Positions 43,035 through 52,541 of a DNA stretch of 64,000 nt are shown here, one piece after another. The DNA comes from Prolixibacter sp. SD074 (GTDB lineage: Bacteria > Bacteroidota > Bacteroidia > Bacteroidales > Prolixibacteraceae), in assembly GCF_009617895.1 (NCBI RefSeq), contig NZ_BLAW01000001.1, positions 3,649,001 through 3,713,000 on the forward strand. Direction: 5' to 3'. Made by a program: the position numbers and the translations under genes. Under the pieces are notes generated by a model. The model had not been told where the DNA came from and ran no database searches. It worked only from the letters and a program-made list of their open reading frames with translations. The first letter of the stretch is position 1; every line of letters begins with the position of its first letter.

Positions 43035-43946
43035 ATGTTCAATAAAATGATATCATGGGTTTTGCCTTATATGCCCAAAAAACTGGTCTGGATTTTCTCC
43101 AAACGCTACATTGCCGGGGAAAATATTGAAGATGCGCTTCGCGAATCGAGAAAACTGAATGCTGAACAGACCATGGTGACCGTCGATATTCTGGGAGAAT
43201 ACATTAAAGAATTATCAGAAGCCACCGAGAATAAGAAACAGTATATCGAGCTAATCAAGCGATTTACCGACGAGAAGATTGATGGTAATTTCTCGGTAAA
43301 ACCATCGATGTTCGGGTTATTGCTCGATAAGGAGAGTTGTTACCAGAATATCCGCGAAATCGTCGCTGTCGCGGATGAGTGCGATTCCTTTATCCGCGTT
43401 GACATGGAAGATTCCACCTGTACCGATGCGGAGGTTGAAATTTTCCGTCGTTTGAAAGCAGAATTCCCTACACGCGTGGGACTGGTTGTCCAATCTTATA
43501 TGCGGCGTACATTAAGTGATGTGCGTGAATTGATGGATATGCATTCAGAGGAAGCTCCTTTAAATTTCAGGCTGTGTAAGGGAATTTATGTTGAGCCGGC
43601 TGAAGTGGCATTTAAAAAGTACCAGGAAGTTCGCGATCACTACCTGGAAGACCTGGAATATATGTTGCAAAATGGGATTTATGTTGGTGTCGCAACGCAT
43701 GATAAATACTTGGTCGATAGGTCATTGGAGTTATTGGAAAAGTATAAAACGCCCAAAGATAAGTATGAGTTTCAGATGCTGTATGGTGTAACACCCGATT
43801 TACGAAGCCGCATTATTAGTGCAGGCCATCGTATGCGTGTTTACGTACCTTACGGAGTACAATGGTTTAACTATTCAACTCGTCGTCTGAAGGAAAATCC
43901 GAATATGACCTGGTTGATTGTAAAGGCTCTTTTTGTCAGAGGTTGA
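43035..43946 (+). CDS. Proline dehydrogenase
   Basis: 303-aa FAD-dependent PRODH domain as a stand-alone enzyme oxidising proline to pyrroline-5-carboxylate. Barrel motifs: 'FSVKPSMFGLLLDKE', 'FIRVDMEDSTCTD', 'GLVVQSYMRRT', 'FRLCKGIYVEPAEVAF', 'YVGVATHDKYLV', 'FQMLYGVTPDLR' and C-terminal 'RVYVPYGVQWFNYSTRRLKENP'. The P5C dehydrogenase half (PutA) is not here. Ends before a strong terminator. Confidence 0.93.
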   Translation: MFNKMISWVLPYMPKKLVWIFSKRYIAGENIEDALRESRKLNAEQTMVTVDILGEYIKELSEATENKKQYIELIKRFTDEKIDGNFSVKPSMFGLLLDKESCYQNIREIVAVADECDSFIRVDMEDSTCTDAEVEIFRRLKAEFPTRVGLVVQSYMRRTLSDVRELMDMHSEEAPLNFRLCKGIYVEPAEVAFKKYQEVRDHYLEDLEYMLQNGIYVGVATHDKYLVDRSLELLEKYKTPKDKYEFQMLYGVTPDLRSRIISAGHRMRVYVPYGVQWFNYSTRRLKENPNMTWLIVKALFVRG

Positions 43947-43970
43947 TAAAATAAGTTTTCCAAAAACAGA

Positions 43971-43998
43971 AAACCGCCCGATATCCAGGCGGTTTTTT
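43971..43998. terminator. Bidirectional terminator after proline dehydrogenase
   Basis: AAACCGCC (43971-43978), 9-nt loop, GGCGGTTT (43988-43995), T-run to 43998; A-run on the other flank. Confidence 0.88.
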
Positions 43999-44024
43999 AT
44001 GCAACTAAATTTGGAAGCGATTAA

Positions 44025-44801
44025 TTATGGGGCTACCTCTTCCTGTTTTTCTTTTTTTCTCTCATCATACTTCATCCATTTTTTGGCGAGGTACGCCTGG
44101 TATCTGCCAATAACTACATCTTTTTCATTGGTCGAAATAACCTGATTCTTTAGTTTACCTTTATGAAGAATCGGTTTCCCGTACAGGAAGTTCGAAGGAG
44201 TAATGGTCCCGGTTGAGATTGAGATTCCTACGCTGTTTTCCGGATTCACTTTCATTCCCTTGTATTCCGCTTTCATCTGATAATTTCGCATGGCATTGCG
44301 GGCATTCATTTCGGCATCATACGTTTTGGGCGATTGTGTTAAGCCCTGAACGGTACCCATATCCACATTTTGTTGTGCATTCTGAAGCATTCTTTCATCT
44401 ACCGGTAGTTGCTTTATTTCGCTCATCAGGTTGTAATTCCGTGGGAAAATAACCACTTCCTTTATCTGTACGGTATCAGGCGACATAAAAACCCCCATCA
44501 GGTATTCCGAAGCGGAAAGCGTATCCGGAACCACCATATCTACTTCCCTGTAACCAACATACCTTGCGGTGATGGTATCGCCTGGCGAACCCCAGAATGA
44601 AAATTTCCCATCTGCATCGGTGGTTGCTTCGTGCTGGTGATTGAGCAGAAAGACTGTTTCCGGGAGTGGTTTCATCTCTTTCCTGTCAAAAACAACGCCT
44701 GTAACAAATACCGGCTGTTTTCCATCGGCTTTATTTTCCTGTGCTACTCCGGTCAAATGAGCGCTTATTAAAATCGTGAGAATAATCAATTTCTTTTTCA
44801 T
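44025..44801 (-). CDS. Carboxypeptidase-regulatory-like domain protein, secreted
   Basis: 258-aa exported protein. Signal peptide MKKKLIILTILISAHLTGVAQ, then a CarboxypepD_reg-like beta-sandwich (about 30-110: 'VFVTGVVFDRKEMKPLPETVF...ATTDADGKFSFWGSPGDTITARYVGYREVDMVV'). The remaining 150 residues are helical and end in a Lys/Glu-rich tail. Similar domains begin SusC-like receptors, but no plug or barrel follows here. I start at 44801; a longer frame to 44945 overlaps the GntR remnant. Confidence 0.72.
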   Translation of the reverse strand: MKKKLIILTILISAHLTGVAQENKADGKQPVFVTGVVFDRKEMKPLPETVFLLNHQHEATTDADGKFSFWGSPGDTITARYVGYREVDMVVPDTLSASEYLMGVFMSPDTVQIKEVVIFPRNYNLMSEIKQLPVDERMLQNAQQNVDMGTVQGLTQSPKTYDAEMNARNAMRNYQMKAEYKGMKVNPENSVGISISTGTITPSNFLYGKPILHKGKLKNQVISTNEKDVVIGRYQAYLAKKWMKYDERKKEKQEEVAP

Positions 44802-44849
44802 GATTGAAGGTTTTGAGTAGGATATTAAGGTTAAACCAACAGTAAGATG

Positions 44850-44945
44850 TGTATTAGGAACGATTGAGTCAATCAGTTTGTTTACATAGGTTATCAAAGC
44901 GTATGCTGAGCTTAAGAAGCGAGGAATTGTAGAATCCATTCTCAA
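44850..44945 (+). pseudogene. GntR-family regulator remnant
   Basis: Plus-strand codons around 44888-44940 read 'VIKAYAELKKRGIVESI', matching the end of the GntR winged-helix domain in Bacteroidota regulators; the preceding codons 'LGTIESISLF' fit the recognition-helix approach but are interrupted by a stop. Only the HTH trace remains. Confidence 0.4.
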
Positions 44946-45302
44946 TACGCATTATTCTTCATGTTGCTGTATACTGCCTCGTTTGCAGTTTCGTGGGGAC
45001 CGGTTGCATGGGTAATGCTTTCGGAGATTTTCCCGAACTCCATTCGGGGTGCCATGTCCATAGCGGTAGCAGCACAATGGGTAGCAAACCTGATTGTTTC
45101 GTGGACTTTCCCTGTGATGAATGATTCGACGGCTCTAACCAATATATTCCATCACGGATTCGCCTATTGGATTTATGGAATCATGGGAATTTTGGCCGCA
45201 GTGTTTATGTGGAAAGTGGTTCCTGAAACCAAAGGAAGAACATTGGAGGAAATGGAAGGACTATGGGGCCGGAAACACCATTCCCAACCCAGTGGAGAAT
45301 AG
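44946..45302 (+). pseudogene. MFS sugar porter, C-terminal fragment
   Basis: Encodes the last two to three helices of a sugar porter family MFS transporter ('SWGPVAWVMLSEIFPNSIRG', then 'PETKGRTLEEMEGLWG'), about 118 codons where a complete porter has about 450-480. The reading frame begins straight after the GntR trace, so a deletion joined the two. An ATG at 44961 exists, but a functional transporter is impossible. A strong terminator follows. Confidence 0.75.
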
Positions 45303-45323
45303 GATATTCTGATTGGAAAAAAC

Positions 45324-45366
45324 AAACCCCGGATTACGTAGGTGATGTAATCCGGGGTTTTTTGGT
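45324..45366. terminator. Terminator between sugar-porter remnant and FadL gene
   Basis: 14-bp arms AAACCCCGGATTAC (45324-45337) and complement (45347-45360), then a T-run; A-run on the other side makes it bidirectional. Confidence 0.9.
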
Positions 45367-45407
45367 GCGGTGTCTAATCCGCTTTTGTTACTGTAGTTAA
45401 GTAGGCA

Positions 45408-46670
45408 TTAAAAGGTAAAACCAATTTCGAAATAGAGTTGATTCATTTCTAGTTCAATTGTTTGCGCTGGATCCATTGGGTTCGGTCCAGAAACTTTATT
45501 GTTCAAAGCATAATTGAAAGCAAAGTTTAGTGCATTGCCTTTCTCGTTAATCTTCTTTGAAAATCCAAGGGCAATGTGGCTTTCGTTAACGGCCGGGGCC
45601 AGAATGTTGAACATCACTTCGCTGGCAGGAATCGGCTGTTTTCCGTAAGAATAACCTGCACGCAGTGTCCATGTGTCAATACCGGTATAATTGAAACCGA
45701 TTTTATAGATGGTCATGTCTTTCCAGCCAAAACCGGCACCATTATCGGAGCCCAGCGGGTTCATTGTTCCTGACGCTGTAAACATCGGGTTGGAAATCGA
45801 TTTAGTACCTGAATAATTAATTTGTTTCACATCGGCCAATACGGTAAAATCGCTGGAAATATGGTAAGCAACACCTACGCTCCAGTTCGAAGGAATTTCA
45901 AATTTTCCCTGCTCTGCGTACAAGCCGGCGTAATCTTTGAATGCACCCGTATAAATTTTGGACTGGTATTTGGCACCCAGCCAGAAACCGTTGAACAGTT
46001 CACCCATGTAACCAACTTTGAAACCTACGCCGGCTGAATAATCCGTACCGTTTCCGGTGAGTTTGGTGGGGTCTGATGAAAATCCGTAATCACCAAAAGT
46101 TTTTAATCCTTTTGCCTCGAAAGACTGTGCACCCAAGAGGGCTGAAATACCCAAACTGTGCTTTTCCGCCAGTTTAAATGAATAAGCCAAATCCACATAC
46201 ATCTGCATCAGGTTGACGCCTGTATGATCGGCAGACTGATCGTAGAATGTTTGCGTCGGATAATTGGTGTTCATACCACCGTTTCCGTAAATCGACAGTG
46301 TCAGAGCATTGTTGTCATTCAACTTCCAGTTTTTACCGATGTTCGGCATCACGAAAAGTTTTGAATCACTTTTTACGGTTCCGGGGGCTAATCCAAAATA
46401 TGGGGCCCCAGAAGGGTTTCCGGTAATGGTATATTGACGGTTTGGATTGAACAAACCAATACCAAAACTGAATTCACTTGAGTTAAATACGTTTCCGGCA
46501 GGGTTACCTCCAATTAATGCTGTTTCGTAAAATGCAGTTCCGGCGCCGGCAAAGCCGCTACTGATGGTTCCGTATCCAGGGCTAAAATAACCATCCGTGG
46601 CAAACGCCATGCTACTGCCTAACATAAGTACAAGCCCTATAACCAGACTTGTCGATAGACGATTTTTCAT
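45408..46670 (-). CDS. OmpP1/FadL/TodX family outer-membrane transporter
   Basis: 420-aa beta-barrel for hydrophobic substrates such as long-chain fatty acids. Signal peptide (to 'GSSMAFA'), N-terminal hatch motif 'GYFSPGYGTISSGFAGAGTAFYE...GGNPAG' and repeated amphipathic beta-strands ending in 'LYFEIGFTF' with a terminal Phe, as needed for barrel assembly. Monocistronic, with terminator downstream. Confidence 0.9.
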   Translation of the reverse strand: MKNRLSTSLVIGLVLMLGSSMAFATDGYFSPGYGTISSGFAGAGTAFYETALIGGNPAGNVFNSSEFSFGIGLFNPNRQYTITGNPSGAPYFGLAPGTVKSDSKLFVMPNIGKNWKLNDNNALTLSIYGNGGMNTNYPTQTFYDQSADHTGVNLMQMYVDLAYSFKLAEKHSLGISALLGAQSFEAKGLKTFGDYGFSSDPTKLTGNGTDYSAGVGFKVGYMGELFNGFWLGAKYQSKIYTGAFKDYAGLYAEQGKFEIPSNWSVGVAYHISSDFTVLADVKQINYSGTKSISNPMFTASGTMNPLGSDNGAGFGWKDMTIYKIGFNYTGIDTWTLRAGYSYGKQPIPASEVMFNILAPAVNESHIALGFSKKINEKGNALNFAFNYALNNKVSGPNPMDPAQTIELEMNQLYFEIGFTF

Positions 46671-47096
46671 TTCCTAATGATTTAATGTTTAGAGTGCTGA
46701 AAAATACAAACTTATACTTACATCAAGATGTATAAATACTAAAACATCCAAATGTTTAGAAGCATATATAGACAAAGCTATATATACCGAAATATTGTTC
46801 GGTTTGATAAGCTTTTGTATTCCTTTATAAATCAGGCGCAACGAGGGTGTATGTTTCAGCAATATAAAGACTTATGTATCCGAATTGGATATTTAAAGAT
46901 TGGAATCAATCTAAAATAAGTAAGTGTGGATAATCTGTTTTTATTTTTCAGGAAAATAACATATCGGAGACTCCAAAAAGTTTGAAATGATTTTTCACGG
47001 CTGTAATTTTAGGCACATTGCATTTCCCGCGAAAAACCTACATTCGTTTATTGTAAAAACGAATTTGTGTGTGAACTTACAAAATCATAATCTTAT
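46671..47096. other. 426-bp AT-rich intergenic region between divergent genes
   Basis: Holds the start regions of the FadL-like gene (minus) and the ATP-grasp gene (plus). Apart from the -7 element at 46707 I see no ORF, strong hairpin or repeat; its length suggests regulation, but no operator stands out. Confidence 0.5.
46707..46714 (-). promoter_or_regulatory. -7 element for FadL-like gene
   Basis: TAAGTTTG on the minus strand, about 37 nt before the ATG; no -33 TTTG at the expected distance. Confidence 0.35.
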
Positions 47097-48266
47097 ATGA
47101 TCTTACTCGAAGGCCCTTACGTTTCAGATTTTCTAAAACAGACAATTAAAAATTACCGGATACCGGTGGTTTATACTTCCTTTTCGGCGAAAATCCTTGA
47201 TGAGAAAGAACACCAACTTATTTCCACAGCAGACGCTGTTAAACGGGTTGAGCGAAATCCAGAGCAATTAATTTATACCAATTCTGAAAATTCGATACAT
47301 TGGGTTGAGCAAAATCTTCCATTCTCCGGTTTTCCCGAAAAGATTAATATGTTCAAGAATAAGGTTCGGTTTCGAAAGTTGTTGCGGGATAAATATCCCG
47401 AATATTTCTTTAAGGGAATTCCGTTCCATGAGCTGTCCACGACCGATGTATCCGGTTTTACTTTCCCGTTTATCATTAAACCGGCAGTCGGTTTTTTCAG
47501 CATGGGAGTTTACAAAGTTGACAAGCCGGAAGAGTGGCCCGATATTGTGGCAAGAATAACTGAAGAAGTGGCTAAGGTGCAGAATCTGTATCCTAAAGAG
47601 GTTTTTGATTCAACCGAATTTATTGCGGAAGAGTGCATTGATGGAACGGAGTATGCCATTGATTGTTATTACAATGCCGATGGGAAACCGGTTATTCTGA
47701 ACATTATGAAGCACCTCTTCTCTTCGGATAAGGATATGAGTGACCGGGTATATATCACGTCGAAGGAAATTATTTTATCGAACCTGGATTCGATGGGCGA
47801 TTTTCTCAAAGAGATGGGAGTATCTGCCGGTGTAAAGAATTTTGCCGCGCACGTTGAAGTTCGGATCAATGACGACGGCCATATTGTTCCGATTGAAGTG
47901 AACCCGATGCGCTTTGGCGGATGGTGTACTACGCCTGATTTGGCATGGTACGCGCATGGTTTTAATATCTACGAATATTTTCTATCGCAAAAAGAACCCG
48001 ATTGGAACCAACTTTTGGCGAATAAGGATGGTCAGGTTTTTAGTGTCGTCGTTCTGGATAACAGTACCGGAAGAGAAGGAAAACAGATTCCGGAATTTGA
48101 CTATGACCGGTTGATGAGGAATTTCGAAAAGCCGTTGGAGCTAAGAAAAGTGGATTACCGGAGCTATCCGTTATTCGGGTTTGTATTTGCACAAACACGG
48201 AGCGATCAGATGGATGAGCTTACCCGAATCTTAAAATCTGATTTGTCGGAATATATTCTGAATTGA
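47097..48266 (+). CDS. ATP-grasp domain protein
   Basis: 389-aa ATP-dependent ligase-like protein. Central grasp domain: 'FPFIIKPAVGFFSMGVYKVD', 'FIAEECIDGTEYAIDCYYNADGKPVI', 'GVKNFAAHVEVRINDDGHIVPIEVNPMRFGGW' (metal-binding E-N pair). A C-terminal region (about 290-389) is of unknown role. Such enzymes join a carboxylate to an amine or thiol; the substrate is not evident from neighbours. Weak hairpin AGGAGGA/TCCTCCT after the gene at 48285-48307. Confidence 0.82.
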   Translation: MILLEGPYVSDFLKQTIKNYRIPVVYTSFSAKILDEKEHQLISTADAVKRVERNPEQLIYTNSENSIHWVEQNLPFSGFPEKINMFKNKVRFRKLLRDKYPEYFFKGIPFHELSTTDVSGFTFPFIIKPAVGFFSMGVYKVDKPEEWPDIVARITEEVAKVQNLYPKEVFDSTEFIAEECIDGTEYAIDCYYNADGKPVILNIMKHLFSSDKDMSDRVYITSKEIILSNLDSMGDFLKEMGVSAGVKNFAAHVEVRINDDGHIVPIEVNPMRFGGWCTTPDLAWYAHGFNIYEYFLSQKEPDWNQLLANKDGQVFSVVVLDNSTGREGKQIPEFDYDRLMRNFEKPLELRKVDYRSYPLFGFVFAQTRSDQMDELTRILKSDLSEYILN

Positions 48267-48481
48267 AAAAACCAACGGAATAACAGGAGGATGAATGAAA
48301 TCCTCCTATCGCTTAAAAAATGTTTTACATACATATTTGACATCCGACATCAAACCGGAACGCCTTTTTATTGTTTGATGAGAAGTGTGATGCGATGTTT
48401 CCCCCCACTTCATATACATCAATTACAAAATCTTGTAATGATTTGCTTCAGCCAATGTCTAATAACCCAAATAGTTAAAAT

Positions 48482-51400
48482 ATGAGATTATTCACGTTCA
48501 TTAGCACGGTGCTATTGCTTTGTGGCACAGTGTTTCAATCCAATGCGCAGGTAAATGCGCGAATGTTTCGGTTCCCCGATGTCTCTGCGAAAACTATTGT
48601 TTTCTCCTATGCAGGCGATTTATGGGTTGTAGCAAAAGAGGGCGGAGTGGCCCATCGGCTGAGTTCTCCTAAGGGAGAAGAATTGTTTGCCAAATTTTCG
48701 CCCGATGGCAGTGAAATAGCTTATTCAGCAAGCTATAATGGCAACAACGATGTTTATGTCATACCTGCCATGGGAGGGCTTCCTAAACGTTTAACTTTCG
48801 ATAGTGGCAACGATCGGACCGTTAGCTGGACGCCGGACGGGAAAAGTGTCCTGTTTGCCTCTTCCCGCGAAAGCGGACGACAGCGGTTTAACCAATTATA
48901 CACGATTGCAGCCACGGGTGGTGAAGCAGCCAAATTGCCAATGCCTTACGGCGATTTTGCTTCGTATTCCCCCGATGGAGGTAAGATTGCGTTGAATTAT
49001 AAATCGCGGGTTTTCCGCAACTGGAAGAGATACAGAGGAGGCTGGGCCCCCGATATTTATATTTTCGATTTGAAAGACTTCAGCTCGAAGAACATTACCC
49101 GCGATGATGCCAGCGACGAGTTTCCCATGTGGCACGGCAATAAGGTTTATTACTTGTCGGACCGGGGTGAAGCAGAACGTTACAACATTTGGGTATACGA
49201 CATTGCTACCGATAAATCAACCCAGTTGACTCATTTTACGGATTACGATGTGCATTTCCCGTCCGTTGGTCCTGATGATATTGTTTTTGAAGCAGACGGA
49301 AAACTCTATCTGATGGGGCTTGATAACGACCAATACCATGAAGTAAAGGTTGAAGTTGTTACCGATGAACCGGCATTGATGCAAAAGCAGGAGAATGTGG
49401 AAGAGCTGATGCAATCAGCCGATATTTCACCCGATGGAAAGCGGGCTTTGGTCATGGCGCGCGGTGATTTGTTCTCCGTTCCGTCCGAACATGGTGTAGT
49501 TTCCGATTTAACCCAGTCTTCCGGCTCCGCCGAGCGGTATGGAGCCTGGTCGCCCGATGGCAAAACCATTGCCTATTGGAGCGATGCTTCAGGCGAATAC
49601 AATCTGATGTTGAAAAATGTGGAAACCGGTCAGGCGAAAAAAGTGACAGATTTTACATCCGGATACCGCTATCACCTTTACTGGTCACCCGATGGCAAGA
49701 AGATTGCATTTATCGATCAGGCAATGAATATTTCCTATTTCGATATTCCTGCAAACAAAGTGGTTTCGGTTGACAAAGGACTCTGGATGTACCAGGGGGC
49801 ACTTGACAACTTTTCTTGCAGCTGGTCGCCCGACAGCCGTTGGCTTACATATGACCGGGGACTTGACAACCGCAATGATGCCATCTTTATCTATGATACC
49901 CAGAATAAGGATAAGCGCCAGGTAACCAGTGGTTATTATGACGACCATAACCCGGTTTTTGGTCCCGATGGTAAATATTTGTTCCTGTTTACTGGCCGCT
50001 CATTCAAGCCTCAGTACAGCGATTTGGATAACTCGTTCATCTATCCGAAAACAACCGAACTGGCTGCTATTCCATTGCGGAAAGATGTGCCATCGGCTGT
50101 AGCTCCTCGGAATGATGTTGTCGATCCATCGAAAAAAGAAAATAGCGACGACGAAGAAAAGGAAAAGAAGGAGGATGCCAAGAAAGAGGTAAAACCGGTG
50201 AATATTGATTTTGACAATTTCGAAGAGCGGTTGGCTATTCTACCTCCGGTTGCCAATGATTATAGCGGGTTGAGTGCAGATGACGGAAAAATATTCTATC
50301 AGGCCGAAGTGGATGCCGGCAAGGAAACAGAGCATCCGGTAAAGTATTACGATTTGAAGAAACGGGAAGAAAAAACCGTAGTTGAAGATGCCGATGGTTA
50401 TCGTCTTTCAGCAAATGGTAAGAAGATGCTGGTCTTACAAAAGGATAACCTGTACATCATTAAACCTGAGCCGGAACAGAAATTGGAAAAGGCATTGCCG
50501 ACAGATCAAATGGTGATGACTGTTGATCCTCGTGCGGAATGGAAGCAGATTTTCAATGATGTTTGGCGGTTCGAGCGTGATTTTTTCTACGATAAGCACA
50601 TGCATGGTGTTGACTGGAATGCGCAGCGGGTGAAGTATGGCAAGTTGCTTGACGATGCCGTTACCCGTTGGGATGTCAATTATGTATTGGGTGAATTAAT
50701 TGGTGAGTTGAATTCATCGCATACTTATCGTGGTGGTGGTGATTTAGCCAATGCCCAAAAGACTAATACGGGTTATTTGGGTATAAATTGGGAAGCTGAG
50801 GGCAAATATTATCGAATCAGGAAAATCATTAATGGAGGCCCGTGGGATTCGGAAGTTCGTTCGCCACTTTCAGCTACTGACTTAAAAGTTCATGCCGGAG
50901 ATTATGTTTTTAGTGTGAATGGACGTCCCATTACTACCAATAAAGAACCTTATGAAGCATTCCAGGGGCTGGCAGGTAAAACGGTTGAGCTGATGGTAAA
51001 CAGCAAACCGGATATGCAAACGGCCCGTAAAATTGTGGTCAAAACACTTGAAAGTGAGGGACGGCTCAGGAATCTGGCATGGATAGAATCTATGCGCGAA
51101 CATGTCGATAAAGCCACCAATGGAAAGGTTGGTTACATCTATGTTCGAAGTACCGGAATCGATGGCCAGAATGACTTGGTACGTCAATATATGGCTCAGT
51201 GGAAGAAGGAAGGACTTATTATTGACGAGCGCTTTAACAGCGGCGGACAGATTCCGGATCGTTTCATCGAATTGCTTAACAGGAAGAATCTGGCTTACTG
51301 GGCTGTTCGTGACGGTAAAGACTGGTCGTGGCCACCCAAAGGAAACTTCGGTCCGAAGGCGATGTTGATTAATGGCTGGAGTGGTTCCGGGGGTGATGCT

Positions 51401-51718
51401 TTCCCCGATTTCTTCCGTAAGGCTGGATTAGGTCCGCTCATTGGTACCCGGACATGGGGAGGTTTGATCGGGATTACCGGTGCACCCGAACTGATTGACG
51501 GCGGGTTTGTATCCGTACCTACTTTTCGTATGTACAATCCGGATGGTTCGTGGTTCAAAGAAGCTCACGGTGTTGATCCCGATATTTTAGTGAAGGAGAA
51601 CCTGACCGAAGAGGCGAAGGGAATCGACCCTCAACTTGACCGGGCCATTGAATGGGTGAATGGCGCGTTGAAAGATTACAAAGGGAAGCCAGCACATGCA
51701 CCTTACGAAAAGAGATAA
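48482..51718 (+). CDS. Tricorn-like protease (S41 family) with PD40 propeller and PDZ
   Basis: 1078-aa exported peptidase (signal peptide MRLFTFISTVLLLCGTVFQSNAQ). Two propeller regions (about 25-340 and 350-560) carry repeated 'SPDGKxIAYxS' blades. A highly charged Lys/Glu linker (about 540-575) precedes the catalytic core. There follow 'GELIGELNSSHTYRGGGD' (catalytic His region), a PDZ domain (about 775-865, 'KVHAGDYVFSVNGRPI'), the nucleophile segment 'NGWSGSGGDAFPDFFR' (about residue 965) and 'GSWFKEAHGVDPDI'. Family role: degrading oligopeptides in the periplasm. Confidence 0.92.
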   Translation: MRLFTFISTVLLLCGTVFQSNAQVNARMFRFPDVSAKTIVFSYAGDLWVVAKEGGVAHRLSSPKGEELFAKFSPDGSEIAYSASYNGNNDVYVIPAMGGLPKRLTFDSGNDRTVSWTPDGKSVLFASSRESGRQRFNQLYTIAATGGEAAKLPMPYGDFASYSPDGGKIALNYKSRVFRNWKRYRGGWAPDIYIFDLKDFSSKNITRDDASDEFPMWHGNKVYYLSDRGEAERYNIWVYDIATDKSTQLTHFTDYDVHFPSVGPDDIVFEADGKLYLMGLDNDQYHEVKVEVVTDEPALMQKQENVEELMQSADISPDGKRALVMARGDLFSVPSEHGVVSDLTQSSGSAERYGAWSPDGKTIAYWSDASGEYNLMLKNVETGQAKKVTDFTSGYRYHLYWSPDGKKIAFIDQAMNISYFDIPANKVVSVDKGLWMYQGALDNFSCSWSPDSRWLTYDRGLDNRNDAIFIYDTQNKDKRQVTSGYYDDHNPVFGPDGKYLFLFTGRSFKPQYSDLDNSFIYPKTTELAAIPLRKDVPSAVAPRNDVVDPSKKENSDDEEKEKKEDAKKEVKPVNIDFDNFEERLAILPPVANDYSGLSADDGKIFYQAEVDAGKETEHPVKYYDLKKREEKTVVEDADGYRLSANGKKMLVLQKDNLYIIKPEPEQKLEKALPTDQMVMTVDPRAEWKQIFNDVWRFERDFFYDKHMHGVDWNAQRVKYGKLLDDAVTRWDVNYVLGELIGELNSSHTYRGGGDLANAQKTNTGYLGINWEAEGKYYRIRKIINGGPWDSEVRSPLSATDLKVHAGDYVFSVNGRPITTNKEPYEAFQGLAGKTVELMVNSKPDMQTARKIVVKTLESEGRLRNLAWIESMREHVDKATNGKVGYIYVRSTGIDGQNDLVRQYMAQWKKEGLIIDERFNSGGQIPDRFIELLNRKNLAYWAVRDGKDWSWPPKGNFGPKAMLINGWSGSGGDAFPDFFRKAGLGPLIGTRTWGGLIGITGAPELIDGGFVSVPTFRMYNPDGSWFKEAHGVDPDILVKENLTEEAKGIDPQLDRAIEWVNGALKDYKGKPAHAPYEKR

Positions 51719-51737
51719 ATGAAATAATCATAAAGAG

Positions 51738-51772
51738 AAAGGCGCCAGCCCGAATGCTGGCGCCTTTTGTTT
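51738..51772. terminator. Terminator after tricorn-like protease
   Basis: AAAGGCGCCAGC (51738-51749), loop CCGAAT, complement at 51756-51767, then TTGTTTT. Confidence 0.9.
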
Positions 51773-51793
51773 TATTCGGAAACCGGGGTTGGT

Positions 51794-51937
51794 TTACTGG
51801 AGTCCCATCAGGTGCTTGATGACGAGTAAAACAATAATCAATCCGGCAATAGCGGCAATCATCAGCATAATGTCCTTGTTAAAATGTTTCTTGCCGTTTT
51901 CCTCATTATGTGCCTGTTGTATTTCTTTATTTTCCAT
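51794..51937 (-). CDS. 47-residue single-pass membrane protein
   Basis: Small gene on the minus strand starting MENKEIQQAHNEENGKKHFN, then a helix 'DIMLMIAAIAGLIIVLLVIKHLMG' and stop. Charged N-terminus (cytosolic) followed by one helix is a clean tail-anchored design. I do not recognise the family. The reading frame is uninterrupted, with an ATG and hydrophobic pattern that are unlikely by chance, and it ends close to the shared terminator at 51738. Confidence 0.6.
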   Translation of the reverse strand: MENKEIQQAHNEENGKKHFNKDIMLMIAAIAGLIIVLLVIKHLMGLQ

Positions 51938-52028
51938 TTTCTATGTTTAAAATTAACTACACATCAATCCTTGTTTCCGGATGATTGTCTTCCGGAAATA
52001 GTTGTCAATTATTCTCGACGTGATTGCG

Positions 52029-52373
52029 CTAATTTCGAAAGCACCTCACCATTAGGTATATGGGCCTTTTCCTGTTAGTGAAAGGCTGGCGAAGTGCATT
52101 GGAGAAAATTTGAAAGTTAAAAGATGATTTTGTGTTTCCGGCAAGCCGCACCATTACCGGTAGCGATTGACTTTCGCTATCTGGAAAATCGGCAACACCG
52201 TTTTCGAAAACAATAGATGGGGTATAGGTGCAAGAAATCGTTCCGGAATAAAGTTCTTTTTCCGGGTGAACCGTATTGTTTATTTTACCCCAGGCGGTAC
52301 CTGCATCAAATAAAATGAGTAAAAAGCTTACGGTCAATAGCGCACTTAGTCTGCGATACACCTTTCTCAGCAA
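52029..52373 (-). CDS. Hypothetical secreted protein
   Basis: 114-aa open frame with a plausible signal peptide (RRLSALLTVSFLLILFDAGTAWG). The mature part 'TVHPEKELYSGTISCTYTPSIVFENGVADFPDSE' has two Cys within 90 residues and looks secreted, but no family is recognisable. It may be a remnant of a longer protein; the C-terminal 'FTNRKRPIYLMVRCFRN' does not look natural. Low confidence. Confidence 0.35.
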   Translation of the reverse strand: MLRKVYRRLSALLTVSFLLILFDAGTAWGKINNTVHPEKELYSGTISCTYTPSIVFENGVADFPDSESQSLPVMVRLAGNTKSSFNFQIFSNALRQPFTNRKRPIYLMVRCFRN

Positions 52374-52541
52374 TGTCTAAATTCGGTGTAATTTAATCAA
52401 AGAATCAATATGTCGCTTTAATTCCCGAAAGTATTACATGTGATTTGGGTGGTAGTAGTGGATAATCAATAGCTACTAAAGGGAAGAATATTTGCCCCCT
52501 GAGCTGAAAATTACCATTAAAAGTGATTCTGATCTGCTTCA

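Noticed and set aside
48285-48307. Terminator after the ATP-grasp gene
   Set aside because: AGGAGGA/TCCTCCT forms a stem, but no T-run follows, so it is not supported as a terminator.
48291-48485. 64-codon open frame between the ATP-grasp and tricorn genes
   Set aside because: Cys-rich, unnatural sequence without any recognisable start context; more likely leader DNA.
51884-52078. 64-codon plus-strand frame
   Set aside because: Antisense to the 47-residue membrane gene and rich in random-looking residues.
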